Of a DNA stretch of 64,000 nt, positions 50,914-60,721 are shown one piece after another; the first letter of the stretch is position 1; each line of letters opens with the position of its first letter. Below the pieces are notes generated by a model. That model made no database searches and was not told the origin of the DNA. It saw nothing but the letters and a program-made list of their open reading frames with translations. Both the position numbers and the translations under genes were made by a program. This stretch comes from DSWT01 sp035420085 (GTDB lineage: Bacteria > Chloroflexota > Anaerolineae > B4-G1 > SLSP01): contig DAOLUH010000004.1 of NCBI GenBank assembly GCA_035420085.1, positions 80,895-144,894 of the forward strand, read 5' to 3'.

Positions 50914-51876
50914 CTACTCGCCCGGCCTACGGGAGCTTAACACGGCTCCCAGTAAATCCTTTCTGCCACGCACAAACAGATCGCCGCTCATTGGACGCTT
51001 ACCGGCCATCTGCACCTGCAACAGAACCAACGCGCCTTCCCCGGTTGCCACCGCCGGGAACTTGCCCCACAAGAAGACAGTACCCGGCGCGGACGGCGCC
51101 AGCGCAGCGCCGGAGAGGGTTTCACTCTGCAGAACTTTCAACCGCGCGCCGTTCCAACCGGTAAAAGCCCCCGGCGCCGGCGCGAAAGCGCGCACGTGGC
51201 GTTCCAGATCTGCGGCGGAACGCGTCCAATCTATGCCCGCCTCTTCTGCGGGGATGCGGCGCGTGATCGTCGCTCCCTCGTCGGGCTGCGGCCGCGGCTG
51301 AAGGTGACCGCTCAAATAATCAGGCAGAACCTCCATCAACACTTGAGCGCCGATTTCCGCGAGCCGGCCCTCCAATTCGCCAGCCGTTTCTCCAGGCGCG
51401 ATAGGCACTTCGCGCATGGTCAGAATCGGGCCGGTATCCAGTCCTTCATCCATTTTCATAATGGTCACACCGGTGACAGCGTCGCCAGCGAGAATGGCGG
51501 CCTGGACGGGCGCTGCGCCGCGCCAACGAGGCAGCAAGGAAGCATGAACATTCAAGACGCCAAAGCGGGGAATTCCCAACACGGAAGGCCGCAAAATCTG
51601 ACCGTAGGCCGCTACGATGATCAAATCTGGCGACCAGGTGCGAATATGTTCGACGGCTTCTACGCCGCGGAGCCGCTCCGGTTGAAAGACGGGAATCCCC
51701 TCTGCCACAGCGAATTCTTTGACAGGCGAGGCGACTAAACGCCGGCCCCGTCCGGCAGGACGGTCCGGTTGCGTCACCACGCCGACGAGTGGATAGTGCG
51801 AGGCGAGTTTTTCCAGTGTCGGCATAGCAAATTCTGGCGTTCCCATAAACACAATGCGCGGTTCCACGCCACACAT
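50914..51876 (-). CDS. fmt: methionyl-tRNA formyltransferase
   Basis: About 320 residues. Catalytic segment VNVHASLLPRWRGAAPVQ, and TGVTIMKMDEGLDTGPIL, and QPDRPAGRGRRL of the insertion loop; C-terminal OB-like tRNA-binding domain. It formylates Met-tRNA(fMet) using 10-formyl-THF. Start is uncertain: the ATG at 51876 lacks a clear ribosome site; other in-frame options are ATG codons up to 18 codons upstream and a GTG three codons downstream. def is not adjacent in this window. Confidence 0.93.
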   Translation of the reverse strand: MCGVEPRIVFMGTPEFAMPTLEKLASHYPLVGVVTQPDRPAGRGRRLVASPVKEFAVAEGIPVFQPERLRGVEAVEHIRTWSPDLIIVAAYGQILRPSVLGIPRFGVLNVHASLLPRWRGAAPVQAAILAGDAVTGVTIMKMDEGLDTGPILTMREVPIAPGETAGELEGRLAEIGAQVLMEVLPDYLSGHLQPRPQPDEGATITRRIPAEEAGIDWTRSAADLERHVRAFAPAPGAFTGWNGARLKVLQSETLSGAALAPSAPGTVFLWGKFPAVATGEGALVLLQVQMAGKRPMSGDLFVRGRKDLLGAVLSSRRPGE

Positions 51877-51912
51877 TTTATCATAAGGCGTGTAAGGGGC
51901 AAGCGCCTCCAT

Positions 51913-51941
51913 TTGCAGACCACACAACACTGTGGTATTAT
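51913..51941 (+). promoter_or_regulatory. promoter of the multi-GAF sensor kinase
   Basis: TTGCAG (51913-51918), 17-bp spacer, TATTAT (51936-51941). The ATG is 20 bases beyond the -10. GGGGAG precedes the start as a ribosome site. The promoter lies directly upstream of fmt's start on the other strand, so it is a divergent region. Confidence 0.55.
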
Positions 51942-51961
51942 GAGAGTATGACAGTGGGGAG

Positions 51962-54595
51962 ATGAACGTGACCGCCTATAATGAAACGCAGTTCATCGCA
52001 CAGCTTATTGAAATCTGTCGCCTGAGCAGCGCCCTGCCCTGGCAAACTTCGCTGCAAAAAACATTGACGCTTTTTGCAGATATGGTGCGCGCCCAGGAAG
52101 CTGTCCTGCTGGTCCTCAACGATGCCCAATCGCCCTTGCACTGCGTTAACTACAACCCCACCGAGATTCCCATTCTCTACGCCGCGTTACAGAAATACGC
52201 TACACGTTGGCAAAAATACATCGCCCATCGCGGCTGTCATACCTTGATGATTCCAGAGCATATCACCCCCCTGTTACTCCTCCCTGTGCCGCCGCATACG
52301 GATAATCCCAGAGGGCTGTTGGCCTTTTCTGAAGCTGCGGACACTTTTCCGCAAAGCCTGCTCGAACAGGGGAGCGCACTGTTAGCGCCACTTGTCCATA
52401 GCGCGCAACTCCAGTACGAAAACGAGATCTCGCTCATCCGGCGCACAGATGATCCGGTCATCGCGCGGCAACAACGGCAACGGCAAACTTACCTGGAAAG
52501 CCTGTATACCCTCATCTCCACCATCAATACCGAAACCAACCTGGACGAGATTCTCAGCGCCGGTCTTAATCAGGCTATGCAAATCGCCGATATGGTGCAG
52601 GGTAGAATCTATCTGCTGGATAGACATGAGCAAGTCCTTAAGCTCAAGATATGCCTGGGCTGCACTCCAAGCGATGCGGACCAAGCGGTTACATTCGCGC
52701 CGGGAGAAGGTGGGCCAGGACGCGCCTTTTCTCAAAAATGGATGGTCGTGGAACGCGACCAGCCGCCAGTAGGCGACTTCAAAGGCTCAACGACCCACGT
52801 CAACCTGCCGTTGATCATCGGAGGCCAGGTCATCGGCGTGATGCGTCTCAGCACGCTTAACAAGCAAACTTTATCCCTGGAAGTTACGCAACTCCTGATC
52901 ACCATCGCCGACCAACTGGCCTTGACACTGCAACGCGGCCAACTGGCCGATCAGATGCGCGACCAACTGCAAATTGTGCGCCGCCTCTACGAGATCAGCA
53001 CGGCGTTCCTGTCACAGATAAGCAGCTCCGGCATCATCTTCCTCCTGCTGCGCGCCCTGCACGATAACGTCACCAGCGCCATCGGCACCGTTTTCTACAC
53101 CCTCGAAGAAGAACGCTGGATACGCGCCCAGACGTACACGGTGCGTAGTCCAAATTTGAAGTCGCTTTGGGCGGAAGGCTCAGTGTGGGACGGGGAACTT
53201 GAATTTCTCACCAGTTGTCAAGAAGAACGCATGTCCGTCGTGTCGCGTTCAAAGAATGAGAATGTCCCCCCCTTCTGGAAGCACGTCGAAGCCGTTGGCG
53301 CTAAACAGATCGTTTATTTCCCCGTTTGTTCGCCCGGTCAGGGTTGCTCCGGCATCGCAGCAGTGCTGATGGCCGAAGAACGCCCCCTGGAAGAGAATGA
53401 AACCATCCTGGCCTGGGCCATGGTGCAACAGGGTATAGCAGCCCTGGTGCGTATCAAACACTATGAGGACAGTCAAAAAAGCGAAAGCCTGTTGCGCGCC
53501 ATTCTCGAATCTTCGCGCGATGGCATCATTCTGGTGGATGTGGACACAGCGCAATTGGGTATCCGCTACATCAATGGACCGATGCTGGATATGTTGGCGC
53601 TGCCCGGCAACACAGCCTATTGGGAAGAGCGCACGCTTTCAGAAATCGTTGCCGCAATAACCGCCGACACGCCCAAAATGGCAGAATGGTTGACCGAGGC
53701 CGTCAGCAAACCGCCTACCGCAGCAGCGCCTCCGGACGCCACTGCTGACAGCGGCAGTGATCAGGCAATGCCTGTTTTTGAAACGAAGCGGGGATTGTCG
53801 CTCCAGGTCCAAAACTGGGTCGTCTATGCGGAGCATGGGCAATCGCTTGGGGCGCTATTCCTCTTCCGCGACGTGACCGAGGCTAAGGCGCTGGAAAAGA
53901 TGCGTCAAGACCTGCTCGATATGCTGGTCCACGATATGCGCAATCCCCTATCGGCGGCGGAATACTCGCTGCACCTCTTGACCGACCCCGAAATGAGCGA
54001 TGTCACTGACAACCTCATCAACATCGCTGTCACCAGCACCGAGCGGCTGAAAAAGCTGGTGGAGATGATTTTGGAGATCAGCCGCTTGGAAGCCGGACGC
54101 TTCGAGCTGCACCCGCAGGCGCTGATCCTCGCCGATCAAGTGGCGGAAATCGCCCAGAGAACCATCCTCACGAATAACAACCTTAACCTGGAGGTGGCGA
54201 TCTCGTACGATTTGCCTTTCTTGTGGGTGGATGGGGGACTTGTGACGCGAATTTTCGAGAACTTGTTCAGCAACGCGCTCAAGTTTGTTCCCAGAGAGCA
54301 TGGGCGTATCGCCGTTTCTGCCGTGCAGGAAGGCGACTGGGTAAAAGTTGAGGTGTATAACAACGGTCCGGCTATCCCGCCGGAGATGCAAAAACGGCTC
54401 TTCAGCAAATTCGCCGCCGGGCAACATCAAACACGCGGCTACGGATTGGGATTGGCCTTCTGCCGCCTGGCTGTTGAAGCTCACGGCGGCAACATCTGGG
54501 TGCGGAACCAACCTGAGGGCGGGGTGTCTTTCTACTTTACCTTGCCCATCTGGGAAGATCCTGACGCAGACGATGCACTGATCGAGGGCGTATAA
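51962..54595 (+). CDS. multi-GAF soluble sensor histidine kinase
   Basis: 877 residues, no membrane helix. By spacing, three GAF-like domains lie at about 10-150, 175-325 and 345-495, then a PAS-like segment (about 500-640, ILESSRDGIILVDVDTAQLGIRYIN), an H-box DLLDMLVHDMRNPLSAAEYSLHLL, and an ATPase domain with NLFSNALKFVPREHG, NNGPAIPPEMQKRLFSKF and GYGLGLAFCRLAVEAHGGNIWV. Its ATPase end closely resembles that of the 26148-27752 kinase. Orphan, no response regulator next to it. Ends at a convergent hairpin. Confidence 0.9.
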   Translation: MNVTAYNETQFIAQLIEICRLSSALPWQTSLQKTLTLFADMVRAQEAVLLVLNDAQSPLHCVNYNPTEIPILYAALQKYATRWQKYIAHRGCHTLMIPEHITPLLLLPVPPHTDNPRGLLAFSEAADTFPQSLLEQGSALLAPLVHSAQLQYENEISLIRRTDDPVIARQQRQRQTYLESLYTLISTINTETNLDEILSAGLNQAMQIADMVQGRIYLLDRHEQVLKLKICLGCTPSDADQAVTFAPGEGGPGRAFSQKWMVVERDQPPVGDFKGSTTHVNLPLIIGGQVIGVMRLSTLNKQTLSLEVTQLLITIADQLALTLQRGQLADQMRDQLQIVRRLYEISTAFLSQISSSGIIFLLLRALHDNVTSAIGTVFYTLEEERWIRAQTYTVRSPNLKSLWAEGSVWDGELEFLTSCQEERMSVVSRSKNENVPPFWKHVEAVGAKQIVYFPVCSPGQGCSGIAAVLMAEERPLEENETILAWAMVQQGIAALVRIKHYEDSQKSESLLRAILESSRDGIILVDVDTAQLGIRYINGPMLDMLALPGNTAYWEERTLSEIVAAITADTPKMAEWLTEAVSKPPTAAAPPDATADSGSDQAMPVFETKRGLSLQVQNWVVYAEHGQSLGALFLFRDVTEAKALEKMRQDLLDMLVHDMRNPLSAAEYSLHLLTDPEMSDVTDNLINIAVTSTERLKKLVEMILEISRLEAGRFELHPQALILADQVAEIAQRTILTNNNLNLEVAISYDLPFLWVDGGLVTRIFENLFSNALKFVPREHGRIAVSAVQEGDWVKVEVYNNGPAIPPEMQKRLFSKFAAGQHQTRGYGLGLAFCRLAVEAHGGNIWVRNQPEGGVSFYFTLPIWEDPDADDALIEGV

Positions 54596-54597
54596 AA

Positions 54598-54628
54598 GGT
54601 TTCGGGCGAACTTCGTCCGCCCGAAACC
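54598..54628. terminator. hairpin between convergent genes
   Basis: GGTTTCGGGCG, a nine-base loop, and CGCCCGAAACC. It lies between the sensor kinase (plus) and the SHMT-GcvT gene (minus). No long T run follows on either side. Confidence 0.5.
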
Positions 54629-54649
54629 CGTCAGGTTTGCTTCTGTCGT

Positions 54650-57600
54650 TTACCGTTTCGGAAAGCGGCTTAACACCACAATCCCCACCGGCAACTGGGT
54701 GCGATCCCCTAGCGTAAGCTGCGCGCGCGGCTTGGGTTCGCGGCGAGGCGAGACCAAAACCGCCAGTTTGACGCCCGCGTCGGTGTAAGCGCCGCGCACG
54801 TAAGCCTGCCCCAACTGCTGGCCCTCGGTATCAATGGCGCAGCTTGTGACAAAGCCGACCACCTTGCCTTTATCGTCCACCACAGGATCGCCGTTCTGCG
54901 GCATCGGCCCCTTCTCCGGCACGCCAAAGCGGATGACCGCGCCTTCGCGGTGCAGATCGCGGGCGATAAACGCCTCGCGCCCCACGAAAAACGCTTTGTA
55001 GATTTTGATATAGCCGCCAAAACCAGCCTCAGCCATCGTCAAGTTGAGCGGGCCGGCCATCTCGTGGCCGTACAACGGCAAACCGGCTTCCAGGCGTAGG
55101 CTATCGCGGGCCGCCAACCCGCACGGCTTGAGGCTGTATGGCGCGCCGACTTCCAACAACGCCTTCCAGAAATCCACCAGCCGGTCGGGATGGACGAACA
55201 GCTCGTAAGCGACGCGCTCCCCGGTGTAACCGGTGCGGCTGACAATCACATCGAAATCGCCCAGGGTGACGCGGGTAATGCCGGCCCACGGCAGACGCTT
55301 GACCTGCGCCAGGTCGTCCGCCGTCCCGCCCAACGCTTGCAAGATGGCGCGCGACTTGGGGCCTTGCAACGCCAGTTCGGCGCGCATATCGGCCCCCGCC
55401 GCCGGGTCGCGGAGGTCGCGCAACTGCACCCCCTCGCCCTGCCACTTCACCCAGGGACGCTTGGGGTCAATACAGACTTCGCCCTTGAGCACAGCGTTGA
55501 TCCAGGCCCAGTCTTTGTCATTGTTAGCGGCATTAACGACCAGCAGATAGTGCGCGTCGCCCATCCGGTAAACCAGTAAATCGTCCAGCGGGACGCCATC
55601 CACGCCGAAGAAAGCCGTGTATTGCGAGCGGCCCACGTCCAGGTAGTTTACGTCGTTGACCAGCACCATATTGAGGAACGTGGCGGCTTCCGGCCCTTGC
55701 ACGTCCCAACAGCCCATGTGGCTCACGTCGAAGAGACCCGCCGCCTCGCGGACCGCGCGATGTTCCTCAAGGTTGCCGGTGTACCAGACGGGCATATCCC
55801 AGCCGCCAAACGGCACCATCCGCGCGCCCATCGCGCGGTGGGTGGCGTTCAGATGGGTTTTACGTAACGGCGCGTTCTGCGGCTCACTCCACACAAAGTT
55901 CGGCAGCGCCGCGCCGGCCGGCTCCTTGCGCGACCACGCGCCGATGAAATACGGCTTGGTGAACGGCCCGCTTTCGGGCGTCGCCGCCGCGACAGCGCCG
56001 GGCGTCGCGCCCAGATCGCGCACGGCGTCGAGGACGTGCAGCCGCCCGTAGACGTCATCGGTGGCGACGTAGCCATCCACGAGCGCGCGCAGCCACGTCA
56101 TCACCCGCGACGCGGCGACGGTCGGCACATCCAGCCAGTAAGATTTCGCGTTGACGCGCGTCAACCAGCCTGCCGTCATCACCTCACCGTTAGCTTCCAG
56201 CAACGTGACAGGGCGCACGTCGCCATCGGCCATGTCGGTCGTGCGCGAAGGGGTGAGCCACTCCACAAAGGCGCGGACAAACGGGCCGGCCAGCTCCAGC
56301 CGTTCAAAAGCGCCGTCGCCTTTGGGCGCGTCGTTGAGGTAGTAGAAGTGCGGGTAGCCACTAGAAGCAGCGGCGCGGTCACAGACCGGCCACAGCGCCG
56401 GCGCGGCGGCTTGCGTGGCCAATGCGGCGATGTCCAGCTTGGCCGCTTCGAGTGTGTCGAAGTCCACACGCGCGCGGAATTCCTCCCGCCCGCGCCGCTC
56501 GATTTTGTACGGCTGCATCCCGCGCAGCAGCCGCGCGATGATCTGGGCGATGCGCTGCATCTCTGGCTCGCGCAGGCCACGCTGCGTGATCCACGGCGTG
56601 CCCAGGCGCACGCCGGAGGGATACGCGGCAGTCGTGTCGCCGGGGATGGTGTTGCGGTTGGCGACGATCCCGGCAATGTCCAGGATGCGCGCCGCCGTGT
56701 CGCCCATCAGCGGAGCGCCATCTGGCCCCACAATCGTCTTGCAGTCGAAGAGCAACAGGTGCGTGTCGGTGCCGCCGTAGGGGACGCGGACGCCTTCCGC
56801 TTGCAGCGCCTCGGCCAAAGCGACGGCGTTGCGCACCGTCTGGTGTTGAAGTTGGCGGAATTGCTCGGTGCGCGCGATCTGCATCGTCGCCGCCAGCGCC
56901 GCGATGGTCTCCAGGTGCGGCCCGCCCTGAAAGCCGGGGAAGACGGCGCGGTCGAATTTGCGGCCCAACTTCTGTTTGTGGGTGATGATGACCGCGCCGC
57001 GCGGGCCGTTGAGCGTCTTGTGCGTGGTGAAGGTGACGGCGTCGGCGATGCCCACGGGATTGGGGTAGTCGCCGCTGACGACCAAGCCGGCCACGTGCGC
57101 GATATCGGCCAGCAAATGCGCGCCGACCTCATCGGCAATCGCGCGCAATTTTAGCCAGTCGGGCGCCCAGGGATAGGAAGTATAACCGCCGATGATGAGC
57201 TTGGGCCGCGTCTGCAAAGCTAATGCGCGAATCGCGTCGTAATCCAGCCGCTCGGTTTGTTCATCCACGCCATAGGAAACCACGTTGTAGGTTTTGCCCG
57301 AATAGGCAACCCGGCTGCCGTGGCTCAAGTGACCGCCGACGTGCAGCGCCATTGACAACAGCGTGTCGCCGGGACTAAGCAGCGCGTACTGCACGGCGGT
57401 GTTCGCCGGTGCGCCGGAGAGCGTCTGCACATTGACGTAGAGTTGATCGGCCGGCGCAGCAGCGGTCGCAAATGCCTCGGCGACGCGGCGGCGCGTAAGC
57501 ATTTCCAGCACGTCCGCGTATTCCACGCCCTTGTAATAACGCGGGTCGGCATAGCGCCGATAGTTGCCCAACACGGCCTCGTAATCCAAAATCTCCGCTT

Positions 57601-57811
57601 CAGTCATTGTGCGCGTGCGCTCTTTGGGATAACCTTCCGCGTAGATGTGCGAAAAGGACGAAGCGAGCGCCTCATGGACGGCGTAAGGCGCGAGGGACTC
57701 CGAGGGCACCATCACCAGCTTGCGGGCCTGGCGTTCGGTCTCGTAGCCGATCAGGTCGGCGAGTTCGGGATCTACTTCACGCAACGCATCGTGAAATAAG
57801 AAATCGCTCAT
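54650..57811 (-). CDS. serine hydroxymethyltransferase fused to an unidentified domain and aminomethyltransferase (GcvT)
   Basis: 1053 residues, one unbroken frame. Residues 1-440 are SHMT: VPSESLAP, IYAEGYP, ADIAHVAGLV, and the PLP lysine K265 in TFTTHKTLNGPRGA. Between IYAEGYP and RYYKGVEYADVLE there are about 28 extra residues (63-90) not found in typical GlyA. Residues about 470-620 are a segment I cannot assign (includes LTRVNAKSYWLDVP and DDVYGRLHVLDAVRDLG). Residues about 648-1053 are GcvT/T-protein: MVPFGGWDMPVWY, EHRAVREAAGLFDVSHMG, IVSRTGYTGERVAYELF. It could hand 5,10-methylene-THF between glycine cleavage and serine formation. The T-protein's partners (GcvH, GcvP) are not in the window. 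The upstream divergent spacer carries GC-rich hairpins. Confidence 0.88.
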   Translation of the reverse strand: MSDFLFHDALREVDPELADLIGYETERQARKLVMVPSESLAPYAVHEALASSFSHIYAEGYPKERTRTMTEAEILDYEAVLGNYRRYADPRYYKGVEYADVLEMLTRRRVAEAFATAAAPADQLYVNVQTLSGAPANTAVQYALLSPGDTLLSMALHVGGHLSHGSRVAYSGKTYNVVSYGVDEQTERLDYDAIRALALQTRPKLIIGGYTSYPWAPDWLKLRAIADEVGAHLLADIAHVAGLVVSGDYPNPVGIADAVTFTTHKTLNGPRGAVIITHKQKLGRKFDRAVFPGFQGGPHLETIAALAATMQIARTEQFRQLQHQTVRNAVALAEALQAEGVRVPYGGTDTHLLLFDCKTIVGPDGAPLMGDTAARILDIAGIVANRNTIPGDTTAAYPSGVRLGTPWITQRGLREPEMQRIAQIIARLLRGMQPYKIERRGREEFRARVDFDTLEAAKLDIAALATQAAAPALWPVCDRAAASSGYPHFYYLNDAPKGDGAFERLELAGPFVRAFVEWLTPSRTTDMADGDVRPVTLLEANGEVMTAGWLTRVNAKSYWLDVPTVAASRVMTWLRALVDGYVATDDVYGRLHVLDAVRDLGATPGAVAAATPESGPFTKPYFIGAWSRKEPAGAALPNFVWSEPQNAPLRKTHLNATHRAMGARMVPFGGWDMPVWYTGNLEEHRAVREAAGLFDVSHMGCWDVQGPEAATFLNMVLVNDVNYLDVGRSQYTAFFGVDGVPLDDLLVYRMGDAHYLLVVNAANNDKDWAWINAVLKGEVCIDPKRPWVKWQGEGVQLRDLRDPAAGADMRAELALQGPKSRAILQALGGTADDLAQVKRLPWAGITRVTLGDFDVIVSRTGYTGERVAYELFVHPDRLVDFWKALLEVGAPYSLKPCGLAARDSLRLEAGLPLYGHEMAGPLNLTMAEAGFGGYIKIYKAFFVGREAFIARDLHREGAVIRFGVPEKGPMPQNGDPVVDDKGKVVGFVTSCAIDTEGQQLGQAYVRGAYTDAGVKLAVLVSPRREPKPRAQLTLGDRTQLPVGIVVLSRFPKR

Positions 57812-57911
57812 AACACACTCCTCTCTAAAAATAGTTGCGGGTTACAGGTTAAAAGTTGAAAGTCAGAAACCATACACATGCTCAGCGCCCTATTCTACGT
57901 ATGCTCGCTCT

Positions 57912-57979
57912 GCGCCCCCGTCCCGGGGGCGCGAAACGCACGTTGGGCCACCACAGCCCGTTCCCGAGACGGGAACGGG
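57912..57979. other. two GC-rich hairpins in a divergent spacer
   Basis: GCGCCCCC, GTCCC, GGGGGCGC at 57912-57932, and CCCGTTCCC, GAGAC, GGGAACGGG at 57957-57979. They lie in the 291-bp region between the SHMT-GcvT start (minus) and the S8 protease start (plus). I see no glycine or tetrahydrofolate riboswitch core. Role unknown. Confidence 0.6.
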
Positions 57980-58065
57980 AGCATCAAAAATCCATTGTAC
58001 TCGCGTAGACAGGACAGGCAAGCGCGCATTGTCCGGCCTTTTGTGGTCTTTCTGCAAAATCGCGC

Positions 58066-58071
58066 TATACT
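58066..58071 (+). promoter_or_regulatory. -10 box of the S8 protease gene
   Basis: TATACT, 31 bases upstream of the ATG at 58103. A TTGTGG hexamer at 58041-58046 leaves a 19-bp spacer, longer than ideal. Confidence 0.35.
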
Positions 58072-58102
58072 GCGTGCAGGCTGGTTTGTGAAAGGATGGC
58101 TT

Positions 58103-60721
58103 ATGAATGTTCACCCGAACCGACTGATTCTGGCGTTGTTGCTCATCGTCAGCGTGCTGATGACCGCGAACCCGGCGCCGGCGCAGGCGACGCACCGCGA
58201 GACGCTGCCCGTCTCGCCCTCTACTCCCGGTGAATTCAAACCTGGCGAGATTCTAGTGCGGCTCAAGATGGGCGTCCGCTTTACAACCACCCAACGTATA
58301 CTGGAGCAATATAGCGTCACAACGATCCGCAACCTATACAACAGTGACGTGCAACTAATGCGCGTGCCGGAAGGCCATGAGCTGGAAATCGCCGCCGCAC
58401 TCAACGCTGATCCCGGTGTAGTCTATGCCGAACCCAACTACATCTATCACGCTTTCGACCTCGTCCCCAACGATCCCAACTATAGCAAACAATGGGCGCA
58501 CACCACCATCCAGTCGCCCGGCGCGTGGGGCATCACCACGGGCAATACAGACATCGTCATCGCCATTATTGATTCCGGGGTGGATACAAGCCATCCCGAC
58601 CTGGCAAGCAAACTGGTCGCCGGACATGATTTTGTGGATGACGATAATACCCCGTCCGACGAGAACGGACACGGGACGCACGTTGCCGGCATCGCCGCTG
58701 CCGTTACGAACAATGGCATCGGCGTCGCCGGGATGGCATGGGACGCACGGATTATGCCCGTGCGCGTGTTAGATAACAAAGGCAACGGTTACAATTCCGA
58801 CATCACCGCCGGCATCACCTGGGCTTACCAGAACGGCGCGGATATTCTCAATCTGAGCCTGGGCGGCGCATCCTACTCGCAGACAATGCAAGACGCCATC
58901 AATGCGGCGCACGCAGGGGGCAGCCTGGTGGTCGCGGCGATGGGCAACTGCCGTTATGCGACCGGCAGTTGCACTACGGCCAATCCCACCCAATATCCCG
59001 CCGCTTACAACAACGTCATGGCTGTCGCCGCCACCGACAGCGGCGACAGCTACGCCTACTACTCCCAGTACGGTTCGCACTGCGACATCGCCGCGCCGGG
59101 CGGGGAACTGAGCCGGCTCGGCGATCCCAACGGCATCTACAGCACTCTGCCCACCTATGCCGTTTATATGACGACCTACTACGGCTTTCTAAACAACTAT
59201 GACTACCTGCAAGGCACATCGCAGGCCACGCCGTACGTATCTGGACTAGCGGCGTTGATCTGGTCAATGAATCCAGCGTTGACGCCCGATGAGGTGCAAA
59301 GTCTTGTTCAGCAGACGGCAGAAGACCTGGGGACAGCGGGATGGGACCAGGATTACGGGTGGGGCCGCATCAACGCCTATACAGCACTGGCGACCCTGAA
59401 TGTTCCGGATCCACCGGCGCTCAATCCCATTGTCAATGCCGATGGCGACGACAGCTATACGGTCACGTGGAGCGCCGTTCCCAACGCAACCGAGTACCAG
59501 CTTCAGGAATCCAGTAGCACGAGCTTCAGCACCTACATCACGCGCTACAGCGGGGCAAACACGCAAGTGCTCGTGGCCGGACGGGAAGTCGGGGTGTGGT
59601 ATTACCGTGTCCGAGCCGTCAATGCCGCCGGCAACGCCAGCGCCTGGAGCAACATCCAATCCGTCACTGTGCTGCCTGCCCCACCGGTGATGTCGCCCAT
59701 TGACAATCCTACCAACGCCGATGCTTATGTTGTACAATGGTCGTCTGTGCCTGGCGCATATAGCTACATGCTTGTACAGGATACCACGCCCACGTTCACC
59801 GCGCCCATCACCCGCTACATCGGTTCGGCCATAGCCTACAACGTCACCGGGCAGCCGGGTGGAACGTGGTACTATCGCGCGCGCGCAACCGCTGGCAGCC
59901 TCATCGGGCCGTGGAGCACACCTGTATCCACCACCGTCGCACCCGCGCCGCTATCGCCTCCTACCCTCACCGTCCTCAGCGACGACCGCGACGGCGACTA
60001 CACGCTGGATTGGTCGGATGTGTCCGGCGCGACCGTCTATACGCTGGAAGAGAGCCTCAGCGTCTACTTCACCAACCCGCTCGTCGTGTATGCCGGAACC
60101 CCCTCAATCTACACCGTTACCGAACAAACAGGCGGGCAGTGGCACTATCGCGTCCGCGCTGCCGGGCCGGTCGGGCGCAGCCCGTGGAGCACAACGAAGA
60201 CCGTCATCGTGACCAGCTACATATATCTTCCGTTGACACTGAAAGCCTACACACCGCCGATTCTCAGCACAACCATCCCCAACGGCGACTTCGAGAGCGG
60301 CCTTACCCACTGGAGCACCTCTTCCGCGAAGGGCCGTGTGGTGATCGCCAACACATTCCCCAGTGGGATCGCCGCTCACAGTGGGTACTGGGCCGCGTGG
60401 CTCGGCGGCGACAACGCCGAAACGGCCTACATCCAACGCCAACTGGCAATCCCAAGCAGTACGCCCTATCTACGCTATTGGCACTGGATTGATTCCCCAG
60501 ACACCTGCGGCTACGACTTCGGGCGAGTTTACGTGAATAACACGCTGCTCAAAACCTACAATCTATGCCTGGCGCAGAAAACCAGTGGATGGATCGAGCA
60601 ATCCCTTGACCTGCGCGCCTACGCCGGGCTAACCGTCACCTTCAGCATCTCGGCAACAACCGACTCGACGCTCATCAGCAATCTCTTTATAGATGATCTA
60701 GTTCTCAAATCAGCGCCCTAA
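58103..60721 (+). CDS. secreted subtilisin-family (S8) serine protease with fibronectin-like repeats
   Basis: 872 residues. The signal peptide ends near ANPAPAQA. A propeptide (FKPGEILVRLKMGVRFTT, inhibitor_I9-like) precedes the catalytic domain: Asp157 in AIIDSGVDTSHPDL, His190 in NGHGTHVAGI, Ser373 in LQGTSQATPYVSG. The C-terminal part has three repeats of a fibronectin-III-like module (about 440-720, each with a YxVxW...YxLQES-like and WYYRVRA strand) and a terminal beta-sandwich (from about 740, IPNGDFESGLTHWSTSS). Extracellular protein degradation is likely. Start set by AAAGGATGGCTT; a longer upstream frame is rejected. Confidence 0.92.
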   Translation: MNVHPNRLILALLLIVSVLMTANPAPAQATHRETLPVSPSTPGEFKPGEILVRLKMGVRFTTTQRILEQYSVTTIRNLYNSDVQLMRVPEGHELEIAAALNADPGVVYAEPNYIYHAFDLVPNDPNYSKQWAHTTIQSPGAWGITTGNTDIVIAIIDSGVDTSHPDLASKLVAGHDFVDDDNTPSDENGHGTHVAGIAAAVTNNGIGVAGMAWDARIMPVRVLDNKGNGYNSDITAGITWAYQNGADILNLSLGGASYSQTMQDAINAAHAGGSLVVAAMGNCRYATGSCTTANPTQYPAAYNNVMAVAATDSGDSYAYYSQYGSHCDIAAPGGELSRLGDPNGIYSTLPTYAVYMTTYYGFLNNYDYLQGTSQATPYVSGLAALIWSMNPALTPDEVQSLVQQTAEDLGTAGWDQDYGWGRINAYTALATLNVPDPPALNPIVNADGDDSYTVTWSAVPNATEYQLQESSSTSFSTYITRYSGANTQVLVAGREVGVWYYRVRAVNAAGNASAWSNIQSVTVLPAPPVMSPIDNPTNADAYVVQWSSVPGAYSYMLVQDTTPTFTAPITRYIGSAIAYNVTGQPGGTWYYRARATAGSLIGPWSTPVSTTVAPAPLSPPTLTVLSDDRDGDYTLDWSDVSGATVYTLEESLSVYFTNPLVVYAGTPSIYTVTEQTGGQWHYRVRAAGPVGRSPWSTTKTVIVTSYIYLPLTLKAYTPPILSTTIPNGDFESGLTHWSTSSAKGRVVIANTFPSGIAAHSGYWAAWLGGDNAETAYIQRQLAIPSSTPYLRYWHWIDSPDTCGYDFGRVYVNNTLLKTYNLCLAQKTSGWIEQSLDLRAYAGLTVTFSISATTDSTLISNLFIDDLVLKSAP

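Noticed and set aside
56036..57154. 372-codon plus-strand open frame opposite the SHMT part
   Set aside because: Antisense shadow, no ribosome site or domain.
57812..58102. Glycine or tetrahydrofolate riboswitch upstream of the SHMT-GcvT gene
   Set aside because: No match to the conserved cores was seen; only simple hairpins.
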